From: Camellia lanceoleosa
Taxonomy: Eukaryota; Streptophyta; Magnoliopsida; Ericales; Theaceae
Direction: 5' to 3'
DNA length: 64,000 nt
Assembly: GCA_025200525.1 (NCBI GenBank)
Contig: CM045761.1
Location: 45,888,190-45,952,189 of the forward strand
In this document: positions 1-11,828 of the stretch, one piece after another
Layout: each line of letters opens with the position of its first letter
Numbering within the stretch: position 1 is the first letter of the stretch
Notes under the pieces: generated by a model
What the model was told of the DNA's origin: nothing
Database searches by the model: none
The model's input: the letters and a program-made list of their open reading frames with translations, nothing else
Made by a program: the position numbers and the translations under genes

Positions 1-1740
1 TTTGGCGCCATAACCTTTTATGGAGTAACATGCGAAATTTACACAAATTACAAGAGTTTTAAATATCTGTTTACACAGAATGAACTAAACATGAGGCAAT
101 GATGGTAGTTAGAGTTTATGAAAGATTATGACGTGAAGATTCAACACCACCCAGGCAAGGCTAACGAGGTAGTAGATGCACTGAGTCGGAAGACCACCTA
201 AAGCTTGGCATACTTCCTTACTGACAAGAAATCACTTATTGGAGACTTAGGAAAACTAGACTTGGAGTTCATTCCACACAGGGTTGATGGATTTGTCACT
301 AATATAGTGATGGAACCTACAATAATTAATGAAATTAGGGTGTGTCAATGTGAGGACAAGCTTTTAAAGAAAATGTATGATGAGCAAAGAAGTACACCCA
401 ATTCTGATTTCACCATAGATAGTGGCATACTAAAGTTTCGAAACCAAATTTGTGTACTTGACATTCTAGAAATCAAAAAGAATATATTGATGGAAGCCCA
501 TAGCTCAAGATTCGTAGCTCATCCTGAAAATAGAAAAATGTACCACGATCTAAAAGAGCATTATTGGTGAATGAGAATGAAGAGAGACATAGCAAACTAT
601 GTTTCTAAATGTTTCCAATGTCAACGAGTTAAGACAGAGCATCAAAGACCTGCAAGACTGCTACAACCACTCCCTATTCTTGAATGGAAATGGAAACACA
701 TTACTATGGATTTCGTTATTGGATTACCACAATCAGCCTCAAAGAACGATGCAATATCGGTCATAGTATTAACGAAATCAACACATTTCCTACCCGTCAG
801 AGTCACGTACTCTCTTAACAAATTTGTCACTTTATATATCACGGAGATCATTCGATCGCATGGTGTCCCGGTATCAATTGTATCAGATCCAGACCCTTGT
901 TTTGTATCTCAATTCTGGTACAAGTTATAAGCAGCTTTGGGAACAACACTAAAGTTTAACACCGCTTATCATCCGCAAACCGATGGACAATCCGAAAGAA
1001 CGATCCAAACATTAGAGGACATGTTGCGAGTATACGTATTGGATCTTCAAGGTAATTAGGACGAGCATCTGCCATTAGTAGAATTCACTTATAACAATAG
1101 TTACCAAGCAAGCATCGGAATCACACTGTATGAAGCGCTGTATGAGAAGAAATGTCGATCACCTATATGTCGGACAGAGGTAGGAAACCGGAAATTGTTA
1201 GGTATAGAAATTGTGCAAATAACTAGTGACAAAATTTAACTCATCCAACAGCGAATTCTCATTACCCAAAACTACCAGAAAAGCTATACGGATACATGGA
1301 GACGGGATTTGGAGTTTTAAGTAGGAGAGCATGTTTTCTTAAAGGTCTCACTAATAAGGGGAGTAATTCAATTTGGAAAACGAGGAAAATTGAATCCACA
1401 TTACACCAAACCATTTGAAATACTGGAAATGGTTGGCCCTATAGCATACAGTCTTGTCCTTTCACCAGAATTGTCCAATCTTCACACTGTATTTCATGTG
1501 TCAATGCTCCGACGATATCTTCAAGACTCAAAACATGTCATTGATTATGAAAACCTAGAAGTTCAAGACAATCTGTCTTATGAAAAGCAACCAGTATAGA
1601 TCCTCGACCGTCGTGATCAGATTCTTCGAAACAAGACTATATTTCTGGTAAAAATCTTATGGTGGAATCATCGTGTTGAGGAATCATCGTGTCGAAGAAG
1701 CTACGTGGGAAACTGAGAATCAAATGTAGGCTCGATATCC
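1..1740 (+). pseudogene. Ty3/gypsy (Tekay-like chromovirus) pol remnant: RNase H and integrase
   Basis: Decayed 3' half of a gypsy polyprotein that begins outside the window. Reading frames from 1 to about 200 match the end of RNase H, with the characteristic HHPGKAN and DALSRK stretches. Positions 205-930 hold the integrase: the H2C2 zinc-binding part (HP near 522, then CFQCQ near 612) and the first catalytic block (MDFVIGLP near 706, then IVSDPD near 880). The next block (YHPQTDGQSER, about 966) and the C-terminal part (FHVSMLRRYL, about 1492) follow in shifted or interrupted frames. In-frame stops lie at about 199, 568, 928, 1057 and 1237, so this copy cannot make integrase. The order RNase H-integrase-LTR identifies Ty3/gypsy. 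The lineage call rests on the C-terminal motifs shared with the copy at 28638-29232. Confidence 0.9.
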
Positions 1741-1839
1741 ACATTTTTTCAAAAACTAAGGTACGACAAATTTGAAGACAAACTTCTATTTAGAATGAGA
1801 GAAATGTGATATCCTAAATATTTAATTAATACTACAACC

Positions 1840-1896
<57 letters not shown>
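1840..1896. repeat. (AAT)n microsatellite
   Basis: About 19 uninterrupted ATA/AAT trinucleotides just inside the LTR start. Confidence 0.95.
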
Positions 1897-1897
<1 letters not shown>

Positions 1898-2374
1898 GTA
1901 GTACTAGTAAAATAAAATATTTGATTTTATGATGGTATGTGCTAAAGTGTAATTTAATTTACATTAGGGGTCATTGTGTAGAGAAAAAAAAAAGAAAAAA
2001 AAAAAGGTGATAACGTAATAACTTTGGCATATGGGCCAAGGTTAAATTATGCAAGCACCTAGACCATAGGTAGTAGCCCAGGTTGTACACATGGAAATAA
2101 GAGGGTGCTAATAAAAAAGATAGTAGAAAAATGATTGAGAGCTCTAGAAAAGGAGCTCGAGAATGAGCAAAAGAGCTCTAATGGTGGGCCCTATCATATG
2201 ATGTGATGTTTTGGTCTGTGTTTTTGGTTTAGTGTTTTTTTTAGTTTTCTTTTCCACGTCAGTAGAGCTCTAATTAGAGCTCTACTATTAGAGCTCTAAA
2301 TCACTGCTGAAGATGGCAAATTGATTGAGAAACCACGTGGAATTGATATATGACACACCGGCGATGAACTCGAG

Positions 2375-2382
2375 TATAAATA
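2375..2382 (+). promoter_or_regulatory. TATA box of the LTR promoter
   Basis: TATAAATA followed by GCGGC, about 570 bp into the LTR, sits in the right orientation to drive the retroelement. It lies downstream of a stretch rich in GAGCTC motifs (2140-2300). Function is inferred from position and consensus only. Confidence 0.5.
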
Positions 2383-2612
2383 GCGGCAATCAAAACAAAG
2401 ATGAAAGGGGAAGAAAGTTGGTAAGCGAAGAAAATGGAAATGGAAAACGGGAAGGGAGGAAAAAAGAAAAAAGAAAAAAAGAGGGAGATTCAATATTAAG
2501 GTGAGTTATATTATACTTTGAATAATCATAAAATTATTTTATTATTTTATGAATTATTTTATCCAAATCATTTTTTTTAAAAAATTAGCATCACAATTAT
2601 GTTATTTATTTT

Positions 2613-3540
2613 GGGTGTGTTTGGTAACGTTTACGTTTTCAGTTTATATTTACAAAAATTTTATAAACTGATTTTTGTTTATTTTTTGTTTATTTTTAGA
2701 AAAACATAAACTACAAACGCGTTTGGTAATTGACAAAATGTTTTAAAAATTTTAAAAATATAAAAAAGAGTGAGAAATGGCAAGTGGTGGCAAGTGGCGG
2801 CGGAAGACGGTGGTGGAAAGTGGTGGGTGATGGGTGGTGGTGGCTGGGTGGGTGGTGGGTGGTGGGTGGTGGCGAGTGGATGGTGGCGGTGGTGGTGGTG
2901 GGTGGTGGTGGTGGTGGGTGGTGGTGGTGGTGGTGGTGGTGGTGGGTGGGTGGCGGTGGTGGTGGTGGTGGTGGTGGTGGGTGGTGTGGTGGTGGGTGGT
3001 GGTGGGTGGGTGGTGGTGGTGGTGGGTGATGGGTATATGCAGTGGGTGGTGGTGGTAGTGGGTGGTGGTGGTGGTGGTGGTGTGGTGGTGGTGGCGGTGG
3101 GTGGTGGTGGTGGGTGGTGGTAGTGGTGGTGGTGGTGGGTGGTGGTGGTGTGGTGGTGGTGGGTGGCAGGTGGTGGGTGGTGGTGTGGTGGTGGTGGTGG
3201 TGGTGGTGGGTGGTGAAAGGTGGTGGGTGGTAAGTGCTGGTGGTGGGTGGTGGGTGGTGGTGGGTGGTGGTGGTAGGTGGTGGTGGTGGGTGGTGGTGGT
3301 GGCGGCGGGAGGCCGTGGTGGGAAATGGTGACGGATGGTGGCTAGTGTTGGGTGGTAACAAAAAAATCGAACTCAAAATGAAAACACTTTTTTTGTGTTT
3401 TCATTTTTTAGCCAAATTTATAAACTGAGACCATTGATTTATAAATAAAAAATTTTACCAAACAAGTTTTTATTTGAGTTTTTTAAATTTTTGTAAATAT
3501 AAACAGAAAATTAAAAACGTAAGTGTTACCAAACGACACC
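2613..3540. mobile_element. Non-autonomous terminal-inverted-repeat element inside the LTR
   Basis: The left end (GGTGTGTTTGGTAACGTTTACG) and right end (reverse complement GGTGTCGTTTGGTAACACTT) form imperfect inverted repeats of more than 50 bp, each followed by a shared TTTATATTTACAAAAATTT stretch. Both flanks share TTTAT, a weak candidate target duplication. There is no coding capacity; the centre is a (TGG)n array. GTTTGG-type termini are common in plant hAT and PIF/Harbinger MITEs, so the superfamily is left open. Confidence 0.65.
2780..3340 (+). repeat. (TGG)n low-complexity array
   Basis: About 560 bp made almost entirely of G and T on the plus strand, dominated by TGG with GGG interruptions. 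It produces spurious ORFs (His/Pro/Thr-rich on the minus strand, Gly/Trp/Val-rich on the plus) that have no start context or codon signal. Confidence 0.95.
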
Positions 3541-3864
3541 TTTATGAACCATATTCGCTTAAAAATAGATTCCTATGGATAAAACTGTTTATTAAATGTG
3601 TTTTGGAATAATTATTTTGTAAATACTACCACAGAGGTCCCGTGTCTTGGGTGACTTAAATAATCATTGGCTCTCTGATTAGTTACTTTAGTAACTCTCT
3701 GACGATCCCACGCCTTGGGGGACTTAAAAAATTATTGACCCTTTGATTAATCACTTTGTGACCCTCTGTCTATTATGGATCCATTGACTATCTGTTCTGC
3801 TCTGTACTGTGATTATGGTTATTTTGTTTATATAATTTCTATATTATATGTCTGCTATTTAAAA

Positions 3865-4557
3865 TAATTGATTTATTCAAACCAAACAATTTCACTGTTT
3901 AGCCTAAATAATTATTCATGGTGATTTGTGTACCCTTATACTTTTAGTATAACATTTATCACTCTGTCATGTGCTTATAGCTGTTAAACCCCTTTTAAGG
4001 TGAAGAAATCTAAGGAGGAATTGTTTTACCCCTCAAATTGAGATACTGACTTGAGTTGAATATCATTTTTTTCTTCTTCTTTCTTTTTTGGTGTTTACTT
4101 GTAATTATTAACTAAGTCATGTTACATCAATAAAAGTTTTCATGTATGCCTTAGACATTTATATGCACTTTTTATTTATTTATTTTATCTTGTTGCGTTA
4201 TTTAATTTGTTAATTGATTTATTCAAGTCAAACAATTTCACTGTTTAGCCTAAATAATTATCCATGATGATTTGTGTACCCTTATACTCTTAGTATAACA
4301 TTCATCACTCTGTCATGTGCTTATAGCTGTTAAACCCCTTTTCAGATGAAGAAATCTAAGGAGGAATTGTTTTACCCCTCAAATTGAGATCCTGACTTGA
4401 ATTGAATATCGTTTTTTTCTTCTTCTTTCTTTTTTGGTGTTTACTTGTAATTATTAACTAAGTCATGTTACATCAATAAAAGTTTTCATGTATGCCTTAG
4501 ACATTTATATGCACTTTTTATTTATTTATTTTATCTTGTTGCGTTATTTAATTTGTT
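3865..4557 (+). repeat. 346-bp direct tandem duplication inside the LTR
   Basis: Copy 1 (3865-4210) and copy 2 (4211-4557) both begin with TAATTGATTTATTCAA and end with TTGCGTTATTTAATTTGTTA. They are nearly identical apart from scattered substitutions. Confidence 0.9.
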
Positions 4558-4646
4558 AAATCTAAAATTAAAACCTTGTTAGCTTTAGAATTAAAGAATT
4601 TAGCTAGTTGCGAATCCAACCCAAGTATCGGGGTTGGGTTGTGACA

Positions 4647-5400
4647 CCAAGATTGTAGTGTAGTTTAAAATTTGTGTTGTGTGATCCTAATTATAGTGAA
4701 TCATGAGTTGGTAAACTGTAAATCAATCAAAGTGGATAAAGAAGATGAAAAAAAATATAAAAACACTCAAAAAATATTGTAAATAAATAAAAATAAAATA
4801 AAAAATTTCATATAGCTTTAAGGTTTTAGAGATCTTGCCATTGAAAGCATTACTCAATAAATTTTTTTTTTTAGATTAACTATCACAGTGTGCCATCAAG
4901 TTCTGTCTAACAACACTGTCATGATTTTTAATATATATATTTTTGAATCGTGCTACATAGCTTGAAAGAGAGGGCGCCCGAATCCCCCGAACTCAAAACG
5001 ACGTCGTTTCGTTGTTTTGAATTTTTTTTTTCAATTAGAAAATCAGAAGAAGAAGAAAGAAGAGGCACAGGCAGAGGCGGAGGCGACAGCGGGCGGAGGC
5101 GGGGCTGCGATGAGCTGTAACGATCGGCCGACGAGCTGTGACGAGTTGCGATCAATCGGCGGAAGCGGAAAGGCCCTCTCTCTCTCTCTTTCCATTCCCT
5201 CTTTCCCTTCTCTTTCTCTTCTCCTCTCTTCTTCGCTCTTCTCTCCCTCTCTCTCTTTCTCTTCCTCTCTCTCTTTCTCTTCTATCTGTTTTTTGGGCTG
5301 TTCGAGCGGGGGAGGGGGGGAAATTTCGGGAAAAAAAATCATTTTTCTATTTTTTTATGGATAGTGATAATTTCTTGACTTTTTAAGTAATTTTTTAATT
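4647..5400. other. Non-coding, with a GC-rich promoter/5'-leader-like patch
   Basis: Mostly AT-rich and featureless up to 4930. At 4996-5009 there is a perfect palindrome, AAACGACGTCGTTT, followed by a GC-rich patch (5070-5175) and a long CT-rich run (5178-5290) like the leader of a plant transcript. ORFs across the CT run are Ser/Leu-rich or Arg/Glu-rich low-complexity shadows. No downstream coding exon is recognisable. Confidence 0.4.
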
Positions 5401-6169
5401 TTTTTTATCTTTTATAAATCATGTCAAACTAGTCCTAAAAAACGAAAATTAAAAAGTGAAGAGACTTGGGGCCGTGCTGTGTCAGTGGGGCTGGGCTAGG
5501 CTGGGCTGTGTGAGAATCACTTTTCAGCTAAGAACCAAAAAAAAAAAAAAGAAAAATTATTTGAAAAGTCAAGGAATACGTGACCCCTAGTCTTGTGTAA
5601 TTCCGACCCTACTTATGTGGATATGTTTTTATAATTTCATTAATTATATATTTATAATTTATTTTATTAATTATATATTTATAATTTATAATTTTTTATT
5701 TTTATGTATTGTATGGAGTAATTAATAAAATTAGAAAGAAATACAATTAATTAGAATTCCTAAAAAACATGATAATTCCTCAAGGAAGAGATCATAAGAG
5801 AGGAGAAAGTTCTGCAAAGTGGGAGAACGGTTAGACTGATGGAAAATTAAAAGGACTGGAATGCGAATTACAATTTTTTTTTTCAATTTTAATTTTTTTA
5901 TTTATCTATAATGTAAATATATAATTTTTTTTTTGAAAAAATTAAAAAAAACAACAAAATAATTTACTCAAAAATTTAAATCCAAATACTACTTAAAAAG
6001 AAAAAAGAGGAAAAGTTGGTTGAAGGTGTGCCAAAATGACATCTAACTATTATAACACTATTGCTATAATTTGACATGCTTATGTAGTATGCCAAATTAT
6101 AACTTTGGCAATGCTCTAAAGATTGATTGTTTAATTGGATTAATGTAATGAATAATTGTCTCTTGTACA
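5401..6169. other. No gene seen
   Basis: AT-rich intergenic DNA. A short GC-richer stretch at 5465-5515 has repeated GGGCTG. No ORF, terminal repeats or RNA features stand out. Confidence 0.5.
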
Positions 6170-6899
6170 TGTTTATCGTGGAAAATATATAATTTTAATT
6201 ATATATTTCTTTTACATTATTAATTGCATGATTAAAAAAATTATCAATTTTGTTGGATGGAATGTTGTCGAAATTTAATTTGAATAACAAAAATTTAACC
6301 CAAATAATAGAATATGAATTTCATGGATTAAAAATCTCAATCATATGCTATAATCCACCAATTAAACAAGCCTAATGAGTAATGCTATGGCAATCTCTTC
6401 TTGTCAAATATATATATAATGATATAATAGTGACAATATATGTAAGATTAATAAAAAGTTACAAAGGGGTTAAGTAGATAAGTATGGTCTCCCATTAACA
6501 TATTATTATTGTGGTTTCTACTGTAAATCAAAATTGTTTATTGGATGGTGATAATATTACGTGATATATCTGTTACATCCAATATTTACATATTTTATCA
6601 TATCAATAAGACTATGAAAACAAAATCAATCACATAATCAACCATATAAAATAATTCTAATCATACATAATACACAGTAAAATCCATCATAAAGATAGAA
6701 TTTCATTTGTCATACAATAAGTTTAGACACATAATCGACAATAAAACAATCACATAGGTAGAGCAATATGAGTGAAATAATATGTCCTAGCATGTTATAA
6801 AAGTTTTATATAGTTCAAAAAAAATTATGTGATTAATTATGTGTCGTAATTTTGTTGCTCGTCATATGATGGGGGCACATATACATTACTTAGATGTTA

Positions 6900-7890
6900 G
6901 GGCGAATTATACTAATAGTACCTATAGTTTGGGACTTTTGTCATTTTAATTCATGACTTTTCAATTGTGATACATTTAATCATGAATTTTGAATCTCGTT
7001 ATAAATAAGAACAATTAAAGACATTATTGCTCTATTTGAAGAGTAAAGTCATCATGCAACTTATTTTGTATTGGTTAACTTATATGTTGTTTGAAATATA
7101 ATGGTCTTTTTTTTTTAATGAATAATATCGGAACCTTTTTTGTTATAAAATTCTATTTGGTTTGATTTTTAAAATCTATTTTTAGAAAAAATTTGCTAAG
7201 AAATTAAAAATTAAATTGGTGAAAAAAAATTAAAAACACATCATTTTTATATAATTTTATTTTTTGGGAGGATAGAAATAAATTTTTAAAATAAAAATTT
7301 TTGATATTTATTTTCGTTAAATTAGTTTTTATTTTTTCAAAAGTCAAACATGACAACAATTTTGATGTTATTGTTAAACCAATTCATTAAATCAAAAAAT
7401 TTAAAACTAAAAACAATTTATATATTAAATGAAATTAAAAGCCTAATAACCATCAATTACATGATAATCATTCAAAGATATCTGTTATAACATCAAATAC
7501 AACCATCTATTACATGATAACTATGCAAAAATATCAATAAAAATAACCACCTATTACATGATTATCATCCAAACACATATTAAAAATTAATTTGGTAAAA
7601 AAATAAAAAATAAAAATATAAAAGATTTATCATTTTTATATAATTTTATCTTTGACGCGTAGAAATAATTTTTAAAAATTGAAAAATGATTTTTTGACAT
7701 TTATTTTTGTCAAGGCAGTTTATATTTTATTAAATTGACAATTTTGCCTATGAAATGGAATAATAATATTTTCAATTGTCTTTATTTGAAACATGATTTA
7801 AAATTTACGATCAAATCTATCACAATTAAAAAATTAGGGATCAAAATAACATAAATATCAAATTACAGGGACTGTTAGTATTATTCGTCC
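6900..7890. mobile_element. Non-autonomous Mutator-type element, long TIRs
   Basis: Ends GGGCGAATTATACTAATAG and (reverse complement) GGACGAATAATACTAACAG continue as imperfect inverted repeats of about 130 bp. The left flank TAGATGTTA and right flank TAATATTA are a slightly eroded 9-bp target duplication; the empty site in the paralogous block reads TAGATATTA (about 24317). No transposase is encoded. A truncated relative lies at 29233-29440. Assignment to Mutator-like rests on the 9-bp duplication and long TIRs. Confidence 0.8.
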
Positions 7891-8046
7891 TAATATTAAT
7901 AACGTTTATGTTGGGTTTGTTGTTGTCATTATTGAGCTATTATATATGTTTCACATCAAATGATATATGAAATGTGGTAAAAATATATGATTATAATAGA
8001 ATTACTCATACAAAAAATAATAAGTCAATGAGTGGTGTTTTGAGAA

Positions 8047-8183
8047 ATTGATAAAAAATTAGTTTTTTGGCTTTTTAGCTTTTTTGGTATTTTTTGGGCA
8101 AAAAGTTGGGTTTTTTTGGGTAAAAAAGTTGGCTTTTTTAGCTAAAAAAGTTAAAAAGTCAAAAAGCTGACTTTTTATCAATG
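8047..8183. repeat. Fold-back (hairpin) sequence
   Basis: Arms ATTGATAAAAAATTAG...GGCTTTTTAGC and GCTAAAAAAG...CTGACTTTTTATCAAT are mutually complementary over about 40 bp, flanking a short loop. It is probably a small fold-back MITE. Confidence 0.6.
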
Positions 8184-8379
8184 CTGCATACAAAATATAC
8201 ATGAACAAATAAGTTTTTTAAAAATGAACCTACTAACAAATCTTAAAATAATTTTATCCATTTATGAATATTGTGTGTTTGATTCTATGATTAGTCCCAG
8301 TGTTCATAATAATAGTGTATAGAACAAGTTGTGTACTATTCTCTTTTGAAAACTAAACGAATAGTGTAATTTAAGCTTA

Positions 8380-8603
8380 GCCCTTGTTTGGGAAGTGTAT
8401 ATTTTAGTTTAAAAATCAAAATGTCACTAAAGACATTAAAAAGTCAACAAATTATATAAAAAAGTAAAAAAAAACATTTTTCCAATACTTTTTGCACTTT
8501 TTTTTGGTCAAAAAGTCATTTTAAATATACTAATTTTTTTTATTTCATATTTTAAGACAAAAGTAAAAAATTATTAAAATAATATATATTCCCAAATGAG
8601 ACC
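8380..8603. mobile_element. Tourist-like (PIF/Harbinger) MITE
   Basis: A 224-bp element with ends GCCCTTGTTTGGGAA and (reverse complement) GGTCTCATTTGGGAA, flanked by TTA on both sides (8377-8379, 8604-8606), the classic PIF/Harbinger target duplication. The paralogous block near 25070 is uninterrupted at this point, confirming insertion. Confidence 0.8.
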
Positions 8604-8720
8604 TTAATATGATTTGGATTATAACTAAAATAATATAAGCTACACATTTCATTATTTGATTCTTTTTTTTTTTTTTTGTTTTTTTTTGGAATGCATAGAA
8701 TGGTACATCTCACACATATA

Positions 8721-10527
8721 CACACAACAATCACTTTGTTTGGTTTTGGAATTTTTAAAAATAATTTAGAAAATTTTAATTTATATTTTATATTTTTAAA
8801 TTTTTAATTAATTTTTTATCTTTTTATTCAGTTAATTTATATACACTTAAAGTATAAAATTTGGGAAAATATTGAAAAAATTATTAGATTGATCTAATTA
8901 TTTTGGGAAAAATTGCAAATAAGTGTTCTTACAAAATATTTATAAAATTATAAAAAAAATTATATATTTAATTATTAAAGTTGGTAAAGTTTACTACTGA
9001 TTTGAAATATTTTTCTAAAACGTATATTGAATTGTAATTTCTTAATTTTTTTCATAAATAATATACATGGAGTGTTCTACAAAATAAACGGTTCAAATCA
9101 TTAAAATCAGACCTATAGTGAGCTTCACGGGCTCGAACAATTCTCACAAATTTATATTTAAATTTAAGAGAAGTCTAACCTTTTGTGGAAAATTTTTGTT
9201 TTTTGTTAAGTACTAATATAGTAATGAACAAACAATAAATCTACATATTAGAATTTTTTTCAAAAATTTACTCAAAATGATAAATCAATGGTATGTATAA
9301 ATTTATTGTTGTAGGTTCACTTCTGGAGTGTATCTTGACCATAAAGTTAAAATTTCTTTATTATTTATTTATTTATTTTTGTTGAGTTTGTAGCATTCTT
9401 GAGGAACAAATATAAGTAATTTCGCTTCCTCGCCTCAATAAATTCTAAACCAAAGAGTATATTCAGGAGAAAGCTAGGGGGCGAAGACTGGTTTGGGGCC
9501 CAAGTCCTGCACTGCATTGATTTAGGCCTGTGTCGGCAATTGGAAAATAAAAAAGTAAAAAATGAGCTAGTTTATTGACTTGTTTGGATCCTATTATTTT
9601 TATATTTTTATATATGATTTTTTTAGAAAATAAAAAATAATAGTGTATTTAGTTTGAGTTTTTTAGATTATTTTTTTTGAAAACTGAGTTTTTTGTGTTT
9701 TTTTTTTTTTTGTTTTTAGTGAATATTTTTAAAATTTTAAATATTGTTTTTAACTTTTTTAGATACACCTTTCTTAGATGTATCTAAAAAGCAATAAATT
9801 TGTGAAAAAATATTTTAAAAAATACATAAAAATATACTGAATTTTCATTTTTTTTTTTTGTATTTTTGGTATTTAGTGATTTTTTAAAAGGTTTTTTCCA
9901 CAAATTTTTTATTTTATAAGTATATTTATGTTAGGTATATCTAAAAATTAAAAAAATTACTTAAAATATTAAAAAAATCAATAAAAATACAAAAAAATAA
10001 AAAAATAATTTTTTTTGAAAAGTGTTTTTGAAAACTCTATCTTGTCAAAAACACGCCTTAATTGAAACGTGATGTTCTTTTGGAAGGGTTCAATAGAAAT
10101 AATTTATTATTATTATTGTAAAAGGGTACTGCGTTGATAATTAAGTAGGGTAATACAATAGAAATAATTTGATACACTATGGAGTATATGCCACATGTTT
10201 AACTCAGAAGTGGCCCTCTAAATAATTGTTGTCTTGCGTGGGCCCCACAGGAGGGACAATTCAGCCAAATGAATGGTCGCTATTCTTCGGAAGAATATTA
10301 AAAAATAAAATGAGAAATAAAAAAATAATTATAAAATTATAAAAATATAAGTGATTTATGCATTAAATTTGTACAAATAAGTATTAGTTTGCGATTATTT
10401 TTTTCTATTTCCCACTTTTTTTTGATATTTTCTCAGATTCTTGCAGCGAGGAATTGCATTATTTTGGCAACAACTAAAAAAATTTGTATGAATATTTTTT
10501 TTCCAACTTTGTTTAGTGGACAACGAT
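8721..10527. other. AT-rich intergenic DNA, no gene seen
   Basis: Long A/T runs dominate. Between about 9630 and 10060 there are weak inverted similarities (GTGTATTTAGTTTGAGTTTT near 9634 against the reverse complement of the region before 10060) suggesting an old TIR element, but its ends cannot be fixed. ORFs here are short and low in complexity. Confidence 0.4.
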
Positions 10528-10751
10528 GGCCCTGTTTGGTAGAAATTACATTTGGCTATAAATTTTATAAGCTAACTTTATTTCAAATTTTTATTGTTAA
10601 AGCATCTCCTGCCCCACTCAAAGAATAAGCTGATTTCTGACTTCCAAAAAGCTATAAGCTATAAGGTATAAGCTAAACCAAACACATCAAAATAGCTTAA
10701 ATTAAGCTGAAAGCTGGAATAAGCTGATTATAAGCTGTGCCAAACAGGGCC
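10528..10751. mobile_element. 224-bp MITE with GGCCCTGTTTGG ends
   Basis: Perfect terminal inverted repeats GGCCCTGTTTGG at both ends, flanked by GAT on both sides (10525-10527 and 10752-10754). The interior is rich in AGCT/TAAGCT motifs and has no coding capacity. The TIR and 3-bp duplication suggest PIF/Harbinger, although GAT is not its usual TTA target. Confidence 0.75.
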
Positions 10752-10895
10752 GATATGAAAAGTAAGAAATTAACCCTTCAATAAAGGAATAAAATATTTA
10801 AATATTTATTTTATTTTATTTTTAGTGATTTATTCTTAATTTTTTAATTTATAGAATATTTTAATATAGTAGAACTTAAAAGTAAAATTTTTTAA

Positions 10896-11828
10896 GGGTA
10901 AATTACACTAGCACCCTCTAAGGTTTCTGTTTAATACAGATGTTCTCACATTTGAAAAATTGTAATCTCCTCATCGATATTTGTAATCTCATTACAAATT
11001 ACCTTCTACATTACTGATGTCATATCCTAAAATTTTTTAAATGACCATCTTATCGTTTTTTTTACCATATTTTTTTTCCTATCATCATGACTATATTCTA
11101 TAATTTTCTATTATTAAATTTTATATGAACATATTCTTATTGAATGATTATATATAAATATAAATTTTATATAGAATTTTCAAACATAATGATATAGCTT
11201 AATGGTGGTCTTATACTTTAAAACAAAACATCCATAAGCAAGATTTATATTTACAACAATATTACTATCACAACATTTTTATGATATTTTTTATATAATT
11301 TTTTATATATGAATATAATTTTCACTTTTATTTCCACCATTATATCTAGATTAGATTAATTTAATCTAGATATATTTAAAAAGTATAAAATTTGTACAAA
11401 AAATTTTTAAAAAATTCATTGAATACAACAAAAATAAGATAATGTGTTAAATTTTTTTATCTTTGTATTTTTTGTATTTGGTGAATTTAAAAAAAAAATC
11501 ACAAAATATTATACTTCTCAAGAATATCTAGATTAGGTGTATGTAAAAAATAAGAAAATTGCTTAAAATATTTTTAAAATTTTAGTAAAAATAAAAAAAT
11601 ACAAAAAATAGAAACAAAAAAACTATTTTTTATGTGAGTTACACCAAAGAAGATAATTATTATTTCTTTTGAAATAACATGAACAAAATTTTTGCATTAT
11701 TTTATATGTATAAAGGCTAAGAGGTAAAAATATCATTTTAATCTGACATAGGGTAAGTTTAATTTTTTAAATGTGAAGAGAGATTTGTATAAAATAGAAA
11801 TCTCATGGGGTGTTAGTGTAATTTATCT
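10896..11828. mobile_element. Non-autonomous Mutator-type element with exact 9-bp TSD
   Basis: Ends GGGTAAATTACACTAGCACC and (reverse complement) AGATAAATTACACTAACACC. Both are flanked by the identical 9-bp sequence ATTTTTTAA (10887-10895 and 11829-11837). The 933-bp interior is AT-rich with no transposase. The 9-bp duplication supports a Mutator-like origin. Confidence 0.85.

Larger units (their letters stand above)
1805..4646 (+). mobile_element. Long terminal repeat (3' LTR) of the gypsy element
   Basis: The LTR starts with TGTGATATCC directly after a purine-rich tract (about 1792-1804), as expected for a polypurine tract. It ends with GGGTTGTGACA at 4646, so its ends form the usual TG...CA inverted pair. 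At 2.8 kb it is long, but it contains a 0.9-kb inserted element (2613-3540) and a 346-bp tandem duplication. The 5' LTR lies outside the window, so identity between LTRs and the target duplication cannot be checked. Boundaries are inferred from terminal motifs. Confidence 0.7.
6170..8720 (+). repeat. Paralogue of the P450 upstream region (copy 1)
   Basis: Homologous over most of its length, in the same orientation, to 23590-25160, the DNA upstream of the P450 gene. Shared landmarks include AGTAATGCTATG(G/A)CAATCTC, AAGATTAATAAAAAGTT, GCTCGTCATATGATGGGG and TTTGGATTATAACTAAAAT. Copy 1 additionally contains a Mutator-type element (6900-7890) and a Tourist-like MITE (8380-8603) that copy 2 lacks. 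No P450 exon remains to its left, where a gene in the copy-2 arrangement would lie. Confidence 0.85.

Noticed and set aside
2711..3428. Long ORFs on both strands (His/Pro/Thr-rich or Gly/Trp/Val-rich)
   Set aside because: They are direct translations of the (TGG)n array in all frames; they lack any domain or codon signal.
5017..5386. Overlapping ORFs on both strands in the CT-rich stretch
   Set aside because: Low-complexity Ser/Leu and Glu/Arg translations of a CT/GA run; more likely a leader or simple repeat.
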